A stretch of DNA of 62,894 nucleotides from an uncultured Candidatus Saccharibacteria bacterium. Its GTDB lineage: Bacteria; Patescibacteriota; Saccharimonadia; Saccharimonadales; Saccharimonadaceae. The stretch spans positions 1 through 62,894 of the forward strand of contig CALHZK010000004.1 in the NCBI GenBank assembly GCA_938040655.1. Reading direction: 5' to 3'. Positions 34,391 to 42,236 of the stretch are shown here, piece by piece. Position 1 is the stretch's first letter, and each line of letters opens with the position of its first letter. The notes beneath the pieces were generated by a model. That model had not been told where the DNA came from and ran no database searches. It saw only the letters and a list, made by a program, of their open reading frames with translations. Both the position numbers and the translations under genes were made by a program.

Positions 34391-36508
34391 TTAGATGCCG
34401 ATCATTGTCAAGTTGATCTTGCCCCGCTCATCGATGCCGGTGATCTTGACACGTACCCGCTGCCCTTCACGGACGACATCGGTCACTTTTGCGACTCGCC
34501 CTTCGGCCAATTTCGAGATATGCACCATCCCGTCAATCCCCGGTAGAATATTCACGAAGGCCCCGAAATCTTTGATGCTGACTACCGTACCTTCGTAGAT
34601 TTTGCCAACCTCTGGCTCTTCCACCAAACTCTTGATCCAGGCAAGTGCCTTCTCGATCGACTCACCGTTCGGGCTGGCGATGGTGATCAAGCCGTCTTCC
34701 TTGATGTCAACCTCAGCTCCAGTCTCACTGGTAATCTTGTTGATCACCTCGCCACCCTTGCCGATCACGGCACCGATTTTATCTGGATTAATCTTTAGTT
34801 TCTCAATCCGTGGTGCATATGGGCTGAGCTGATCACGCGGCGCAGCTAGCACACTCAGCATATGCTGCAAAATATACGCCCGGCCAGCTTTGCTCTGCTC
34901 AATCGCTTGGCGCAGCACTGCCACTGGCAAACCATGCACTTTCATATCCATCTGCAGCGCCGTGATGCCCTTGGCTGTACCAGTCACCTTGAAATCCATA
35001 TCACCGGCAAAGTCCTCAGCATCGGCAATATCGCTCAATACGTACGGCCTATCACCGTCCATCATCAGACCCATGGCAATGCCGCTCACCGGCGCTTTCA
35101 AAGGCACACCAGCGTCCATCAGCGCCAGACAGCTCGAACAGGTCGCTGCCATTGATGTCGAACCGTTCTGGCTCATAATTTCGGTGACGCTGCGAATAGC
35201 GTACGGGAAGTCTTCTTCGCTCGGTAGCACCGGCGTCAAGGCTCGCTCCGCCAAGTAGCCGTGGCCAATCTCGCGGCGGCCCGGGCTACCCATCCGCTTA
35301 ACCTCACCAACCGTATAACCTGGCGCATTGTAATGATGCATGTAGCGCCGCTCGCCGTCGTTGACCTCCATGGTGTCAACCAGCTGCGCGTAACTCAGTG
35401 GTGCTAAAGTCACAATATTCATACCCTGCGTCACGCCGCGGGTAAACAAGCTTGAGCCGTGCGCTCGCGGCAGCAAACCAACTTCTGAGCTCAATGGGCG
35501 AATTTCAGTTAGTTTACGGCCATCCGGGCGCTTGCCCTCCTCGACGATACCGCGGCGGACATCTTTGTGTAGCGCCAGCGTGAACGCCTCATCATAATCA
35601 TTGCGAACTTCGCTATATTCTTCCTCATCTATGCCAAGTTTTTTGGCCATCGCTTCATGAAACTCAGCACGAATATCACGAATCAGCTCGTTGCGCTCTG
35701 GGTACGGCCGGCGGATTTGCTCGCCCAGCTTGCCGTCAACCCACACATCAGCCGTCTGCTGAATCGCTTCGTCCGGCAAAACCAATTCGTATTCCTGCGC
35801 GGTTGGCGCCACTTTGGCGGCCAATTCTCGCTGCAACTGAATCGCTGGCTGCATCATCTGGTGTGCCCACGCCATCGCATCGACGATCACCTCTTCTGAC
35901 ACCTCCTTGGCACCAGCCTCTACCATGGTGATACCACTCTCGATACCAGCCACCACCAGGTCCAAATCAGATTGCTGGCGCTCCTCTGGCGTCAAAAAGG
36001 CCTTAAACTCGCCATTCACGCGACCCACCCGCAGGCCCGCCACCGGCCCGTCAAACGGCGTCCCCGTCAACATCAAGGCGCTCGACGCCGCGACCATCGC
36101 CACCATATCTGGCCGGAAATCCGGATCCATACTTAGCACCGTCGCCACAACTTGCACTTCTTGGCGGTAGCCCTTTGGAAACAGCGGCCGAATCGGGCGG
36201 TCGATCAACCGGCCGATCAGCACCGCCTCGTCACTCGGCCGACCCTCGCGCTTGATAAACCGTGAGCCAGAGATCTTACCCGCCGCATAAAACTTTTCTT
36301 CATAATCAATCGATAGCGGAAAATAATCCAGCTGCACCGGCCGACTACCCACCTGAGCGATGCCCAGCACCACCGTATCGCCATAGCGTACCAGCACACT
36401 ACCAGTCGTCCGAAAACCGACCCGGTTCACCTCTAGTGTCAACGGTCGGCCACACCACTCAGTGGTCACTGTAATTATTTCTTTCCCACTCGGGTTTATA
36501 ATACTCAC
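34391..36508 (-). CDS. pnp: Polynucleotide phosphorylase
   Basis: PNPase degrades RNA 3'-5' using phosphate. The 705 residues comprise two RNase PH domains (GSRFIKREGRPSDEAVLIGR in the first; SEEDFPYAIRSVTEIMSQNG in the second), a helical linker, a KH domain with IGAVIGKGGEVINKI and an S1 domain (GKIYEGTVVSIKDFGAFVNI). The start is a GTG at 36508 with AAAGGAG 8 nt upstream and MSIINPSGKE as first residues; the frame further upstream is leader. The leader of about 105 nt contains a perfect TGTGCTAGCACA palindrome, and pnp leaders are autoregulated in other bacteria. Confidence 0.95.
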   Translation of the reverse strand: MSIINPSGKEIITVTTEWCGRPLTLEVNRVGFRTTGSVLVRYGDTVVLGIAQVGSRPVQLDYFPLSIDYEEKFYAAGKISGSRFIKREGRPSDEAVLIGRLIDRPIRPLFPKGYRQEVQVVATVLSMDPDFRPDMVAMVAASSALMLTGTPFDGPVAGLRVGRVNGEFKAFLTPEERQQSDLDLVVAGIESGITMVEAGAKEVSEEVIVDAMAWAHQMMQPAIQLQRELAAKVAPTAQEYELVLPDEAIQQTADVWVDGKLGEQIRRPYPERNELIRDIRAEFHEAMAKKLGIDEEEYSEVRNDYDEAFTLALHKDVRRGIVEEGKRPDGRKLTEIRPLSSEVGLLPRAHGSSLFTRGVTQGMNIVTLAPLSYAQLVDTMEVNDGERRYMHHYNAPGYTVGEVKRMGSPGRREIGHGYLAERALTPVLPSEEDFPYAIRSVTEIMSQNGSTSMAATCSSCLALMDAGVPLKAPVSGIAMGLMMDGDRPYVLSDIADAEDFAGDMDFKVTGTAKGITALQMDMKVHGLPVAVLRQAIEQSKAGRAYILQHMLSVLAAPRDQLSPYAPRIEKLKINPDKIGAVIGKGGEVINKITSETGAEVDIKEDGLITIASPNGESIEKALAWIKSLVEEPEVGKIYEGTVVSIKDFGAFVNILPGIDGMVHISKLAEGRVAKVTDVVREGQRVRVKITGIDERGKINLTMIGI

Positions 36509-36619
36509 GTTATGAGCTCCTTTCTTTGCGGCAAGTAACAGGGGTGAACGCTCGCCTACTGTCTGTGCTAGCACAAGCCCTCAACGCTATCACTGCCGCA
36601 TTCATATATAACACCCCTC

Positions 36620-36625
36620 AGTATA
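36620..36625 (-). promoter_or_regulatory. -10 box of pnp
   Basis: Minus-strand AGCTATACT; the -35 is weak. This implies a 5' leader of about 105 nt before the GTG start. Confidence 0.5.
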
Positions 36626-36702
36626 GCTAAGATCCGCAAAAAACACCACGTATGTCAATTCACTAATTATCAAACTTTATTTATGTTATGAAAATACTGT
36701 GG

Positions 36703-36723
36703 TATAATATTGTCCATCAATAT
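36703..36723 (+). promoter_or_regulatory. -10 and inverted repeat before the LADTG surface protein
   Basis: TATAAT (36703-36708) overlaps an inverted repeat ATATTG (36707-36712) / CAATAT (36718-36723). GAGGAG at 36735-36740 is the ribosome-binding site 5 nt before the ATG. Confidence 0.6.
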
Positions 36724-36745
36724 TTCTTAATATAGAGGAGACCCT

Positions 36746-37708
36746 ATGAAGAAAACCCTTTACGCAACAGTCTTGGCTGTCGTTGGTGCGCTAGCTCTGT
36801 CACATCTCAGTTCGGCCGCATCACAGACTGTCATGGAAGAAAACTTTACCAAATATCCAACTTCACAGGGGTGCTCAGACCATACAGACGGGAGTAGTAT
36901 CGGCCAGTGGAAGGTTATCTTCACCGGCTACGGCTGTGTCCGAGTCAAGAACCACGGCCAACACAACGCCCTCGAGCTACGACCACGAGCAGTCACCAAC
37001 AGCGGTGACACCGCCGCATCGTTGGTTGTCGGCCCAGATGCCAATAAATCATTCACCTACAGCGGTACTGTGTCGACGGCCCAGCAGCTACGCCAAAACT
37101 CAGCACCAAACCCCTGGGAGACCGCCTGGATTGTCTGGAACTACAAAGATAACGACCACTTCTACTACCTCGTACCGAAGGAAAACGGCTGGGAGCTCGG
37201 TAAGCGAGACCCCGCATATACTGGTGGCCAGCGCTTCCTGGCAACCGGTAGCGACACCAAGTTTGACATCAAAGCTGCCAACAACTTCGTTGTGAAACAG
37301 AACGACAACACTATGTCGGTCAGCGTCAACGGCAAGCACCTAGCCACCTTCACTGACAAGGAGCGGCCGATCACCAGCGGCAAGATTGGTGTCTACACAG
37401 AGGATGCCACTATCACTGCTACGAACATTCGCCTGACTAACGACAACGCCGCTAACCCGACTCCAGTGACGCCACAACCGACCAAGCCAGTAGAGCCAAA
37501 GCCAGCTCCAGTGACGCCACAACCAACCAAGCCAGAAAATGAGGATAAGACAAAACCAGCACCAGTTCAGGAGCAGCCAAAAGAAGAGAAGCAAGCTCCA
37601 GAAGAGGAAAAACTGGCTGATACCGGTAACAACACCTTGCTTGCAGTCGCCGCAGGGACGACGCTTGTATCACTAGGTGCGTGGTTAATCATCAAGAAAC
37701 GGTCGTGA
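36746..37708 (+). CDS. Sortase-anchored surface protein with LADTG signal
   Basis: A signal peptide (MKKTLYATVLAVVGALALSH, cut after about residue 24) precedes a lectin-like beta-sandwich domain at about 30-228, resembling LamG/DUF1080 modules (NFVVKQNDNTMSVSVNGK … GKIGVYTEDATITATNI). A Pro/Lys/Glu-rich stalk (230-288) contains two copies of PVTPQPTKP. The C-terminus is a textbook sorting signal: LADTG at 290-294, a hydrophobic helix, and KKRS. The neighbouring sortase, whose GTG overlaps the stop, should cut between Thr and Gly. The domain suggests carbohydrate or host-surface binding. Confidence 0.85.
   Translation: MKKTLYATVLAVVGALALSHLSSAASQTVMEENFTKYPTSQGCSDHTDGSSIGQWKVIFTGYGCVRVKNHGQHNALELRPRAVTNSGDTAASLVVGPDANKSFTYSGTVSTAQQLRQNSAPNPWETAWIVWNYKDNDHFYYLVPKENGWELGKRDPAYTGGQRFLATGSDTKFDIKAANNFVVKQNDNTMSVSVNGKHLATFTDKERPITSGKIGVYTEDATITATNIRLTNDNAANPTPVTPQPTKPVEPKPAPVTPQPTKPENEDKTKPAPVQEQPKEEKQAPEEEKLADTGNNTLLAVAAGTTLVSLGAWLIIKKRS
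37461..37535 (+). repeat. Direct repeat encoding the stalk of the surface protein
   Basis: Two 30-bp copies (37461-37490 and 37506-37535) differ at one position and lie 45 bp apart. They encode the repeated PVTPQPTKP stalk segment, which could expand or contract. Confidence 0.8.
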
Positions 37709-38322
37709 AGCTACCTCGGCGAAAAAGCAATCGATTCACGACGGTTATCGCAATAGCCCTGATAGGCGGTGGAGTGTACATTCTCTCCACCGCCTTTAGT
37801 CCGTGGTTACTGTCGCACTTCACTAATCCAACGCACAACAAGACTACTCAGTTGATCACCAAGACCGAGAACGAAATCACCCAGAACCGTCTATATATTC
37901 CGACTCTCGATATCAACCTACCGTATGACACTGGCAGTGCGAGCGTGATGGAGCGTGGTGCCTGGTGGCGCCAACCAAGTAATGGCAACCCTCAAGACGG
38001 CGGCAACTTCGTACTGTCAGCCCACCGGTTCGTGATGGGGTTAACACCACAGCAGACACAGCGAAAATCTCCGTTTTATACCATAAACAAACTGCGTGTT
38101 GGAGACAAAATTATCATAGATTATAACGGAAAAAGATACAATTATATCATCAGAAAGATATTTGATGTTAAACCAAACGCAGTTGAAATCGAACGGCGAA
38201 CCGATACGCCACAACTAACACTTTACTCGTGTACACTCGGCGGCAGCAGCGATGGCCGCAACGTGATCGTCGCTACCCTTGACGGCCAAAAGGATGGCCA
38301 GAAGAGTGACCAAAAAACCTGA
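37705..38322 (+). CDS. Sortase, class E-like
   Basis: The sortase is a membrane transpeptidase that anchors LPxTG-type proteins. One membrane helix follows a basic start; the catalytic domain has His in NFVLSAHRFV, Cys in LTLYSCTLGG and Arg in SSDGRNVIVA, the complete triad. The 205 residues are normal. The GTG at 37705 overlaps the substrate gene stop as GTGA, so the two are coupled; the alternative GTG at 37681 lies inside the substrate gene. The LAxTG substrate motif and the pairing fit class E sortases. What the substrate is attached to, in a cell with uncertain peptidoglycan synthesis, is open. Confidence 0.85.
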   Translation: MKLPRRKSNRFTTVIAIALIGGGVYILSTAFSPWLLSHFTNPTHNKTTQLITKTENEITQNRLYIPTLDINLPYDTGSASVMERGAWWRQPSNGNPQDGGNFVLSAHRFVMGLTPQQTQRKSPFYTINKLRVGDKIIIDYNGKRYNYIIRKIFDVKPNAVEIERRTDTPQLTLYSCTLGGSSDGRNVIVATLDGQKDGQKSDQKT

Positions 38323-38427
38323 CCCTTCCCTAGCTGTTTCTGTATAGCTTCTGCGTGAATTTTTGGTAGACTCTATCTGAAATTTAGCTTGCTTGTCCGC
38401 TTTATTGCTAGCCCCTTCTCTCCAACT

Positions 38428-38482
38428 AAAATAATCCGCCTTACTGTCTCAAGAAGCTCAAGAGATGTATGCGGATTATTTT
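38428..38482. terminator. Bidirectional terminator between the sortase gene and rpsO
   Basis: A perfect 12-bp inverted repeat, AAAATAATCCGC (38428-38439) and GCGGATTATTTT (38471-38482), encloses a 31-nt loop that contains a second weak stem. A run of A on one side and T on the other lets it serve both convergent genes. Confidence 0.75.
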
Positions 38483-38497
38483 GCTAATCTGATACCG

Positions 38498-38764
38498 TTA
38501 TTTACGGAGCCCCAGAGTGGCCACGACCTGCTTGTAACTATCAAAATCGGTTCGCTCCAAGTATTTGAGGAGACGCTTACGCTTCCCTACCATCTGGATA
38601 AGGCCACGGCGAGCCATGAAGTCATGTTTATTGACCTTCAAGTGTTTCGTGACCTCTTTGATACGAGCCGTCAAAATTGATATCTGCGCCTGTGGGCTGC
38701 CGACATCATTTTTGTTGACCTGAGTCAAAGCAATCGCTTTCTGCTTATTTTGTTTGCTAATCAT
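38498..38764 (-). CDS. rpsO: Ribosomal protein bS15 (uS15)
   Basis: The 88 residues include DVGSPQAQISILTARIKEVT, KHLKVNKHDFMARRGLIQMV and GKRKRLLKYL, all conserved in uS15, which organises the 16S central domain. AGTATA (minus TATACT, 38774-38779, extended TGT) lies 9 nt before the ATG. In many bacteria pnp follows rpsO; here pnp is 2 kb away with the sortase pair between them on the opposite strand. Confidence 0.96.
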   Translation of the reverse strand: MISKQNKQKAIALTQVNKNDVGSPQAQISILTARIKEVTKHLKVNKHDFMARRGLIQMVGKRKRLLKYLERTDFDSYKQVVATLGLRK

Positions 38765-38879
38765 AGCCCGCCTAGTATAACAGATATCGCCCAGAGAAAC
38801 AACCGCCTCACGGCAGTACGCGCGTCCCGCTCAACCTATGAGGCTTGCTTTGGTATCACGGAAGAGTCGCCTGCTCAGC

Positions 38880-39353
38880 CTAAAAAATCTGTGCATAATT
38901 GAAGAGCGTTGTACCTGTTGGCAGCTGTGCTGTGTTGCCACATTCGGCTTTCACGGTGTTGTAGTGAGTGATATCGCTATCCTTGGGATGATTGAGCGAT
39001 GCATAGATAACAAAACTACCCTGCTCCTTTTTGCATGGATAGAGCCGAAATATTTCGTTGACATGAGGGGCGTTCTTGCTGGTCACGCCTTGGCGGTACT
39101 GCTTACCCAAATATTCTGGCACCAGCGAATCAACGCCACCAGGGCGATTAAAAATACCCTCTGCTGGCAGTTTTTCGGTCTTTGATTGGTAGATTGAGAC
39201 AGCATCGCCAGCTGTTTTGACAACGGTTTTGATCTTTGTATCCATACTGTCAGCCCGTATGTTTACATAAGAGACAATCGAAATCGTCGCCAGGATAGCG
39301 ATGATAGTGACGGTAATAACTAACTCAATCAGTGTGAATCCCTTATGCTTCAT
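38880..39353 (-). CDS. Orphan type IV prepilin (157 aa)
   Basis: A short leader MKHKG is followed by FTLIELVITVTIIAILATIS, a perfect prepilin signal with E10 at +5. The domain includes two Cys (YPCKKEQ and AECGNT) that could form the pilin disulfide. It is not in the pilus cluster but 17 nt behind truB, suggesting independent expression from the cluster. It could be an alternative pilin or a competence pseudopilin. Confidence 0.85.
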   Translation of the reverse strand: MKHKGFTLIELVITVTIIAILATISIVSYVNIRADSMDTKIKTVVKTAGDAVSIYQSKTEKLPAEGIFNRPGGVDSLVPEYLGKQYRQGVTSKNAPHVNEIFRLYPCKKEQGSFVIYASLNHPKDSDITHYNTVKAECGNTAQLPTGTTLFNYAQIF

Positions 39354-39370
39354 AGGTTGATGATACCACC

Positions 39371-40042
39371 TTAAGAAAAAATCCCAAAATCAGCCAAGCT
39401 ATGGGCTTCATCCAGGGTAAACTGGGCAATTTTGGTGCGTGTCAGCCGCCGGCAATACGCGCCGGTACCCAAGGCTGCACCAATATCGACAGCCAAGCTA
39501 CGAATATACGTCCCGCTCGATACATGAGTACGGATAGTCAGAGACGGATATGTGTAGTTGATAATTTCGAGGCTGTAGATGTGGACTGGCCTTTTCGGCA
39601 GCTCAACCACTTGACCATGGCGAGCCAGCTGGTAGGCCCGTTTACCATTGACCTTGATCGCACTAAATGCCGGTGGCTGCTGCAATATCTGCCCAGTAAA
39701 CTGTTTCAGCACGCGAGCAATATCCTCCCGTTGCGGTTGGTCGTCAGATTGGTGGGTAATCTCACCTTCTGGGTCGGCGGTAGTGCTAGTATCGCCAAGC
39801 ACTAATTCTGCCTCGTACCATTTGTCGTGCGCAGTATAGTGCATAGCCTGGCGGCAGGCCGAGCCTGTCACGATGATCATCAGACCAGTTGCAAAGGGGT
39901 CAAGCGTACCAGTATGGCCAACCTTTACCTTTTTGCCAGCAGCCTGGCTAAGTACCCGCCGCAGCCGCGCGACCACTCCAAAGCTCGTCATGCCGGCTGG
40001 TTTATTGATCAGTATAATCCCGTCATTGTGTAGTGGAGGCAT
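39371..40042 (-). CDS. truB: tRNA pseudouridine-55 synthase TruB
   Basis: TruB makes pseudouridine 55 in the tRNA T-loop. The 223 residues include GIILINKPAGMTSFGVVARL, the catalytic segment VGHTGTLDPFATGLM with D48, FTGQILQQPPAFSAIKVNGKRAY and SSGTYIRSLAVDIG. The shorter C-terminus lacks a PUA domain, as in bacterial short forms. It is the second gene of a unit that starts with the DHH-like protein, 9 nt away. Confidence 0.94.
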   Translation of the reverse strand: MPPLHNDGIILINKPAGMTSFGVVARLRRVLSQAAGKKVKVGHTGTLDPFATGLMIIVTGSACRQAMHYTAHDKWYEAELVLGDTSTTADPEGEITHQSDDQPQREDIARVLKQFTGQILQQPPAFSAIKVNGKRAYQLARHGQVVELPKRPVHIYSLEIINYTYPSLTIRTHVSSGTYIRSLAVDIGAALGTGAYCRRLTRTKIAQFTLDEAHSLADFGIFS

Positions 40043-40051
40043 GGCTTTTGG

Positions 40052-41713
40052 CTATTTCTGCTCAGGAATATGAAACTGCGATGGGTTAAACGAAGCAGCG
40101 GCTGGCGGCTCTGGTGGTTTGTCAGTTGGTGGCGCCGGCTGCTCATCATCGACCGGACCAATTGGCAGTGGCGGTAGTGGTGGTAGATCGGCGAAATCTG
40201 GCAGTGGCGGCAAGCCACGACCGTTGATTTCAGACTCAATGTCTGCCAACGTCGGTGCCTTGGTGAGGTCTGGCGCCGGTGGCGCAGTTGCCAAGGCAGC
40301 GTCGACCGCTTCTAAGGCCGCCTTACGCTCATGAGACGCCGCATCGGTGTCTTCAGCCAGAGCAGACAATGTCTGGCGCTCAGCCGGCTCTAACTCGTCC
40401 TGAGGGGCCTGTTCTGAAGATCCAGTCTGGGGTTCATGGATGGATGTTGAGGTGTTTCCTAAGTCGGCAATTGGGTCAACGTGTGGCGGTTCATCTGAAT
40501 CACCCATCGCCGCATTCAGCGGTGAGTCACCAAAAGATGGCTGCGACGAGCCAATGTAGGTGCCATGGTTAAGGATCGTCTTATTCTGTGGGCCGGCTAG
40601 TTCACGCTCTTTATCCTCAGCTGCTTGCTCGGCTGTGGCGTTCAAGGTGCCGCCAATCGATGGTTTCTTGGGTGGCGTCAGCGAGTCAAGCGGCGGCAAG
40701 CTCGGGCCGGCTGCCGGCTGGTTCAATTTATTAAGCTGTTCGTGAGCGGTTTGGGCGGCAGCCTCTTGAGCTTCTGCTCGAATCTGGCGAGCAACTTCGT
40801 CAACATCACCTCGCCTTTCATGATCAATTAGTAGGGCCCCATCACCGTCTTTTGGCTGCTTCTTTTTGGCTTTTTTGCCAGAGGTAGGCTCGGTATCCTC
40901 TTCCTCTGGGGCATCGGCATCATGAGCAGACGTTTGGGCAGCGAGAGCGAGCTGCTCACCCTCTTTGAGCTTGGTAGCGATCAGGTGCTGATTCGCACCC
41001 ACGGCCATCAGTTCGGCGGCCGTTGTCATGGCTCGAGACGATGTCAAATCATTACTAAAGCGCTCAGTGGCCGCCACAATACCCGTCAGCAGTGCTGTCG
41101 CAATTTGTTCATTGAGGGTTGTCTGCGCAGTTTTCAGGCCATTGATCAACTCTGTCATCATCTCGCTGACACTGCTGGCCTGATCATCATGCCAACGAAT
41201 ACTGCCAAGACTACTTGTCACCGACCCCGCAGTCACCGTGGCGACAGTAGCATCATGTAAGATCTGGCCATGAGCTGCCAGAGCAGTATCGAGCTGATCA
41301 CTGTTTTGCACGTTCAGGGCCACCACCAATTCAACGTTATAATCACCTTGCGAAAATTCAAGATCAGCCTCTGAAATAGCAGTCCGATACGGCGTGACAA
41401 AGATTTTCACCATATCTTCGATGACCTTGTAGCGGAGATGGTGGGCTTTTTCTTTGTTAAATGAAATGATGAAATCGCGCAGGCTGTTCGTGGTGTTTTC
41501 AAACGTTTTATCTGGCTCCAAAAAGCCAATGGCTGGTGGCGCTGAGCCACTAAAGACAGCGGTTGCTTGCTTACCAAGGTTATTGAGAAAGATCGTCAAA
41601 CCAAGCGCTGCCGACAGCTCGTCGACCGAGGGGTCAGCGCTGACTGTCACAAGAATATTGGTGACTTCTTTTATGTTTTCGATGATTTGTTGTTTGTGTG
41701 CCTGGCTCGCCAT
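40052..41713 (-). CDS. DHH-like protein with long acidic Pro-rich C-terminus (553 aa)
   Basis: Residues about 1-260 resemble the DHH phosphoesterase fold of NrnA/RecJ relatives (ILVTVSADPSVDELSAALGL at the place of the nucleotide-binding DHH motifs; TALLTGIVAATERFSNDLTS at the GlxxDT place). The first metal-binding motif, usually HxxPDGDA, reads SADPSVDE, so the essential His and some Asp are missing and catalysis is doubtful. From about 270 to the end the protein is disordered, acidic and Pro-rich. The upstream promoter is strong. Perhaps it acts as a binding protein; function is unknown. Confidence 0.6.
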   Translation of the reverse strand: MASQAHKQQIIENIKEVTNILVTVSADPSVDELSAALGLTIFLNNLGKQATAVFSGSAPPAIGFLEPDKTFENTTNSLRDFIISFNKEKAHHLRYKVIEDMVKIFVTPYRTAISEADLEFSQGDYNVELVVALNVQNSDQLDTALAAHGQILHDATVATVTAGSVTSSLGSIRWHDDQASSVSEMMTELINGLKTAQTTLNEQIATALLTGIVAATERFSNDLTSSRAMTTAAELMAVGANQHLIATKLKEGEQLALAAQTSAHDADAPEEEDTEPTSGKKAKKKQPKDGDGALLIDHERRGDVDEVARQIRAEAQEAAAQTAHEQLNKLNQPAAGPSLPPLDSLTPPKKPSIGGTLNATAEQAAEDKERELAGPQNKTILNHGTYIGSSQPSFGDSPLNAAMGDSDEPPHVDPIADLGNTSTSIHEPQTGSSEQAPQDELEPAERQTLSALAEDTDAASHERKAALEAVDAALATAPPAPDLTKAPTLADIESEINGRGLPPLPDFADLPPLPPLPIGPVDDEQPAPPTDKPPEPPAAASFNPSQFHIPEQK

Positions 41714-41756
41714 TTTGATTGTAGTGTCCTGTTTATTTTGATTGGCCTTGAGCTAG

Positions 41757-41785
41757 ATTATACATAAGCATCTCCGAAAAGTCAA
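41757..41785 (-). promoter_or_regulatory. Promoter of the DHH-like/truB/pilin unit
   Basis: Minus-strand TTGACT (41780-41785) and TATAAT (41757-41762), 17 nt apart. The segment ATGCTTATGTATAAT is identical to that in the pilM promoter. Confidence 0.8.
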
Positions 41786-41804
41786 TAGAGGCGGGCGAGT
41801 TTTC

Positions 41805-41833
41805 TTTACTTTTTGCCTATTTTTCTGTATAAT
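41805..41833 (+). promoter_or_regulatory. Promoter of rpsT
   Basis: TTTACT (41805-41810) and TATAAT (41828-41833) with a 17-nt spacer. It is back to back with the promoter at 41757-41785. A leader of about 40 nt with AAAGGA precedes the ATG. Confidence 0.8.
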
Positions 41834-41879
41834 GCTTCTTTGAATTAGCGAAACAATTTAGTAAACGTAAAGGAACTCT

Positions 41880-42152
41880 ATGCCAATCATCAAATCCGCT
41901 ATCAAGCGAGCGAAGCAAACCGTCAAGCGCCGCCAGCGCAATATCGGTATCAAAAAAGATATTAAGACCGCCGTCAAAGCATTCACTACGCAGCCAAGCG
42001 CATCGACATTATCCGCCGCATATAGCGAGCTTGACACTGCAGTCAAGAAAGGCTTGATCAAAAAGAACACCGCCGCTCGCCGCAAGAGCGCTCTGAGCAG
42101 TATCGCCAAAAAAGCTGGTGTCAGCCTGGCAGCCAAGCAACCAGCTGCCTAA
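41880..42152 (+). CDS. rpsT: Ribosomal protein bS20
   Basis: The 90 residues are Lys/Ala-rich and helical: MPIIKSAIKRAKQTVKRRQR, then KKDIKTAVKAF and the conserved C-terminal KKGLIKKNTAARRKSALS. It binds the 16S 5' domain. The start follows AAAGGA by 5 nt. Confidence 0.95.
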   Translation: MPIIKSAIKRAKQTVKRRQRNIGIKKDIKTAVKAFTTQPSASTLSAAYSELDTAVKKGLIKKNTAARRKSALSSIAKKAGVSLAAKQPAA

Positions 42153-42180
42153 GTCTACCTTGTATCATATTCAATCGAAG

Positions 42181-42236
42181 AACCCTCTGCACCATCTCAG
42201 TTTTATCATTGACTCTACCGGTGTGAGGGGGTTTTT
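42181..42236. terminator. Bidirectional terminator between rpsT and holA
   Basis: AACCCTCTGCACC (42181-42193) pairs imperfectly with the segment 42220-42233 (GGTG then GAGGGGGTT), followed by T on the plus strand; the minus strand reads AAAAACCCCC. It serves both convergent genes. Confidence 0.65.

Noticed and set aside
37053..37673. Several minus-strand frames inside the LADTG surface protein gene
   Set aside because: They mirror the Pro/Thr repeat region (Leu/Trp-rich shadow) and have no promoter or ribosome site.
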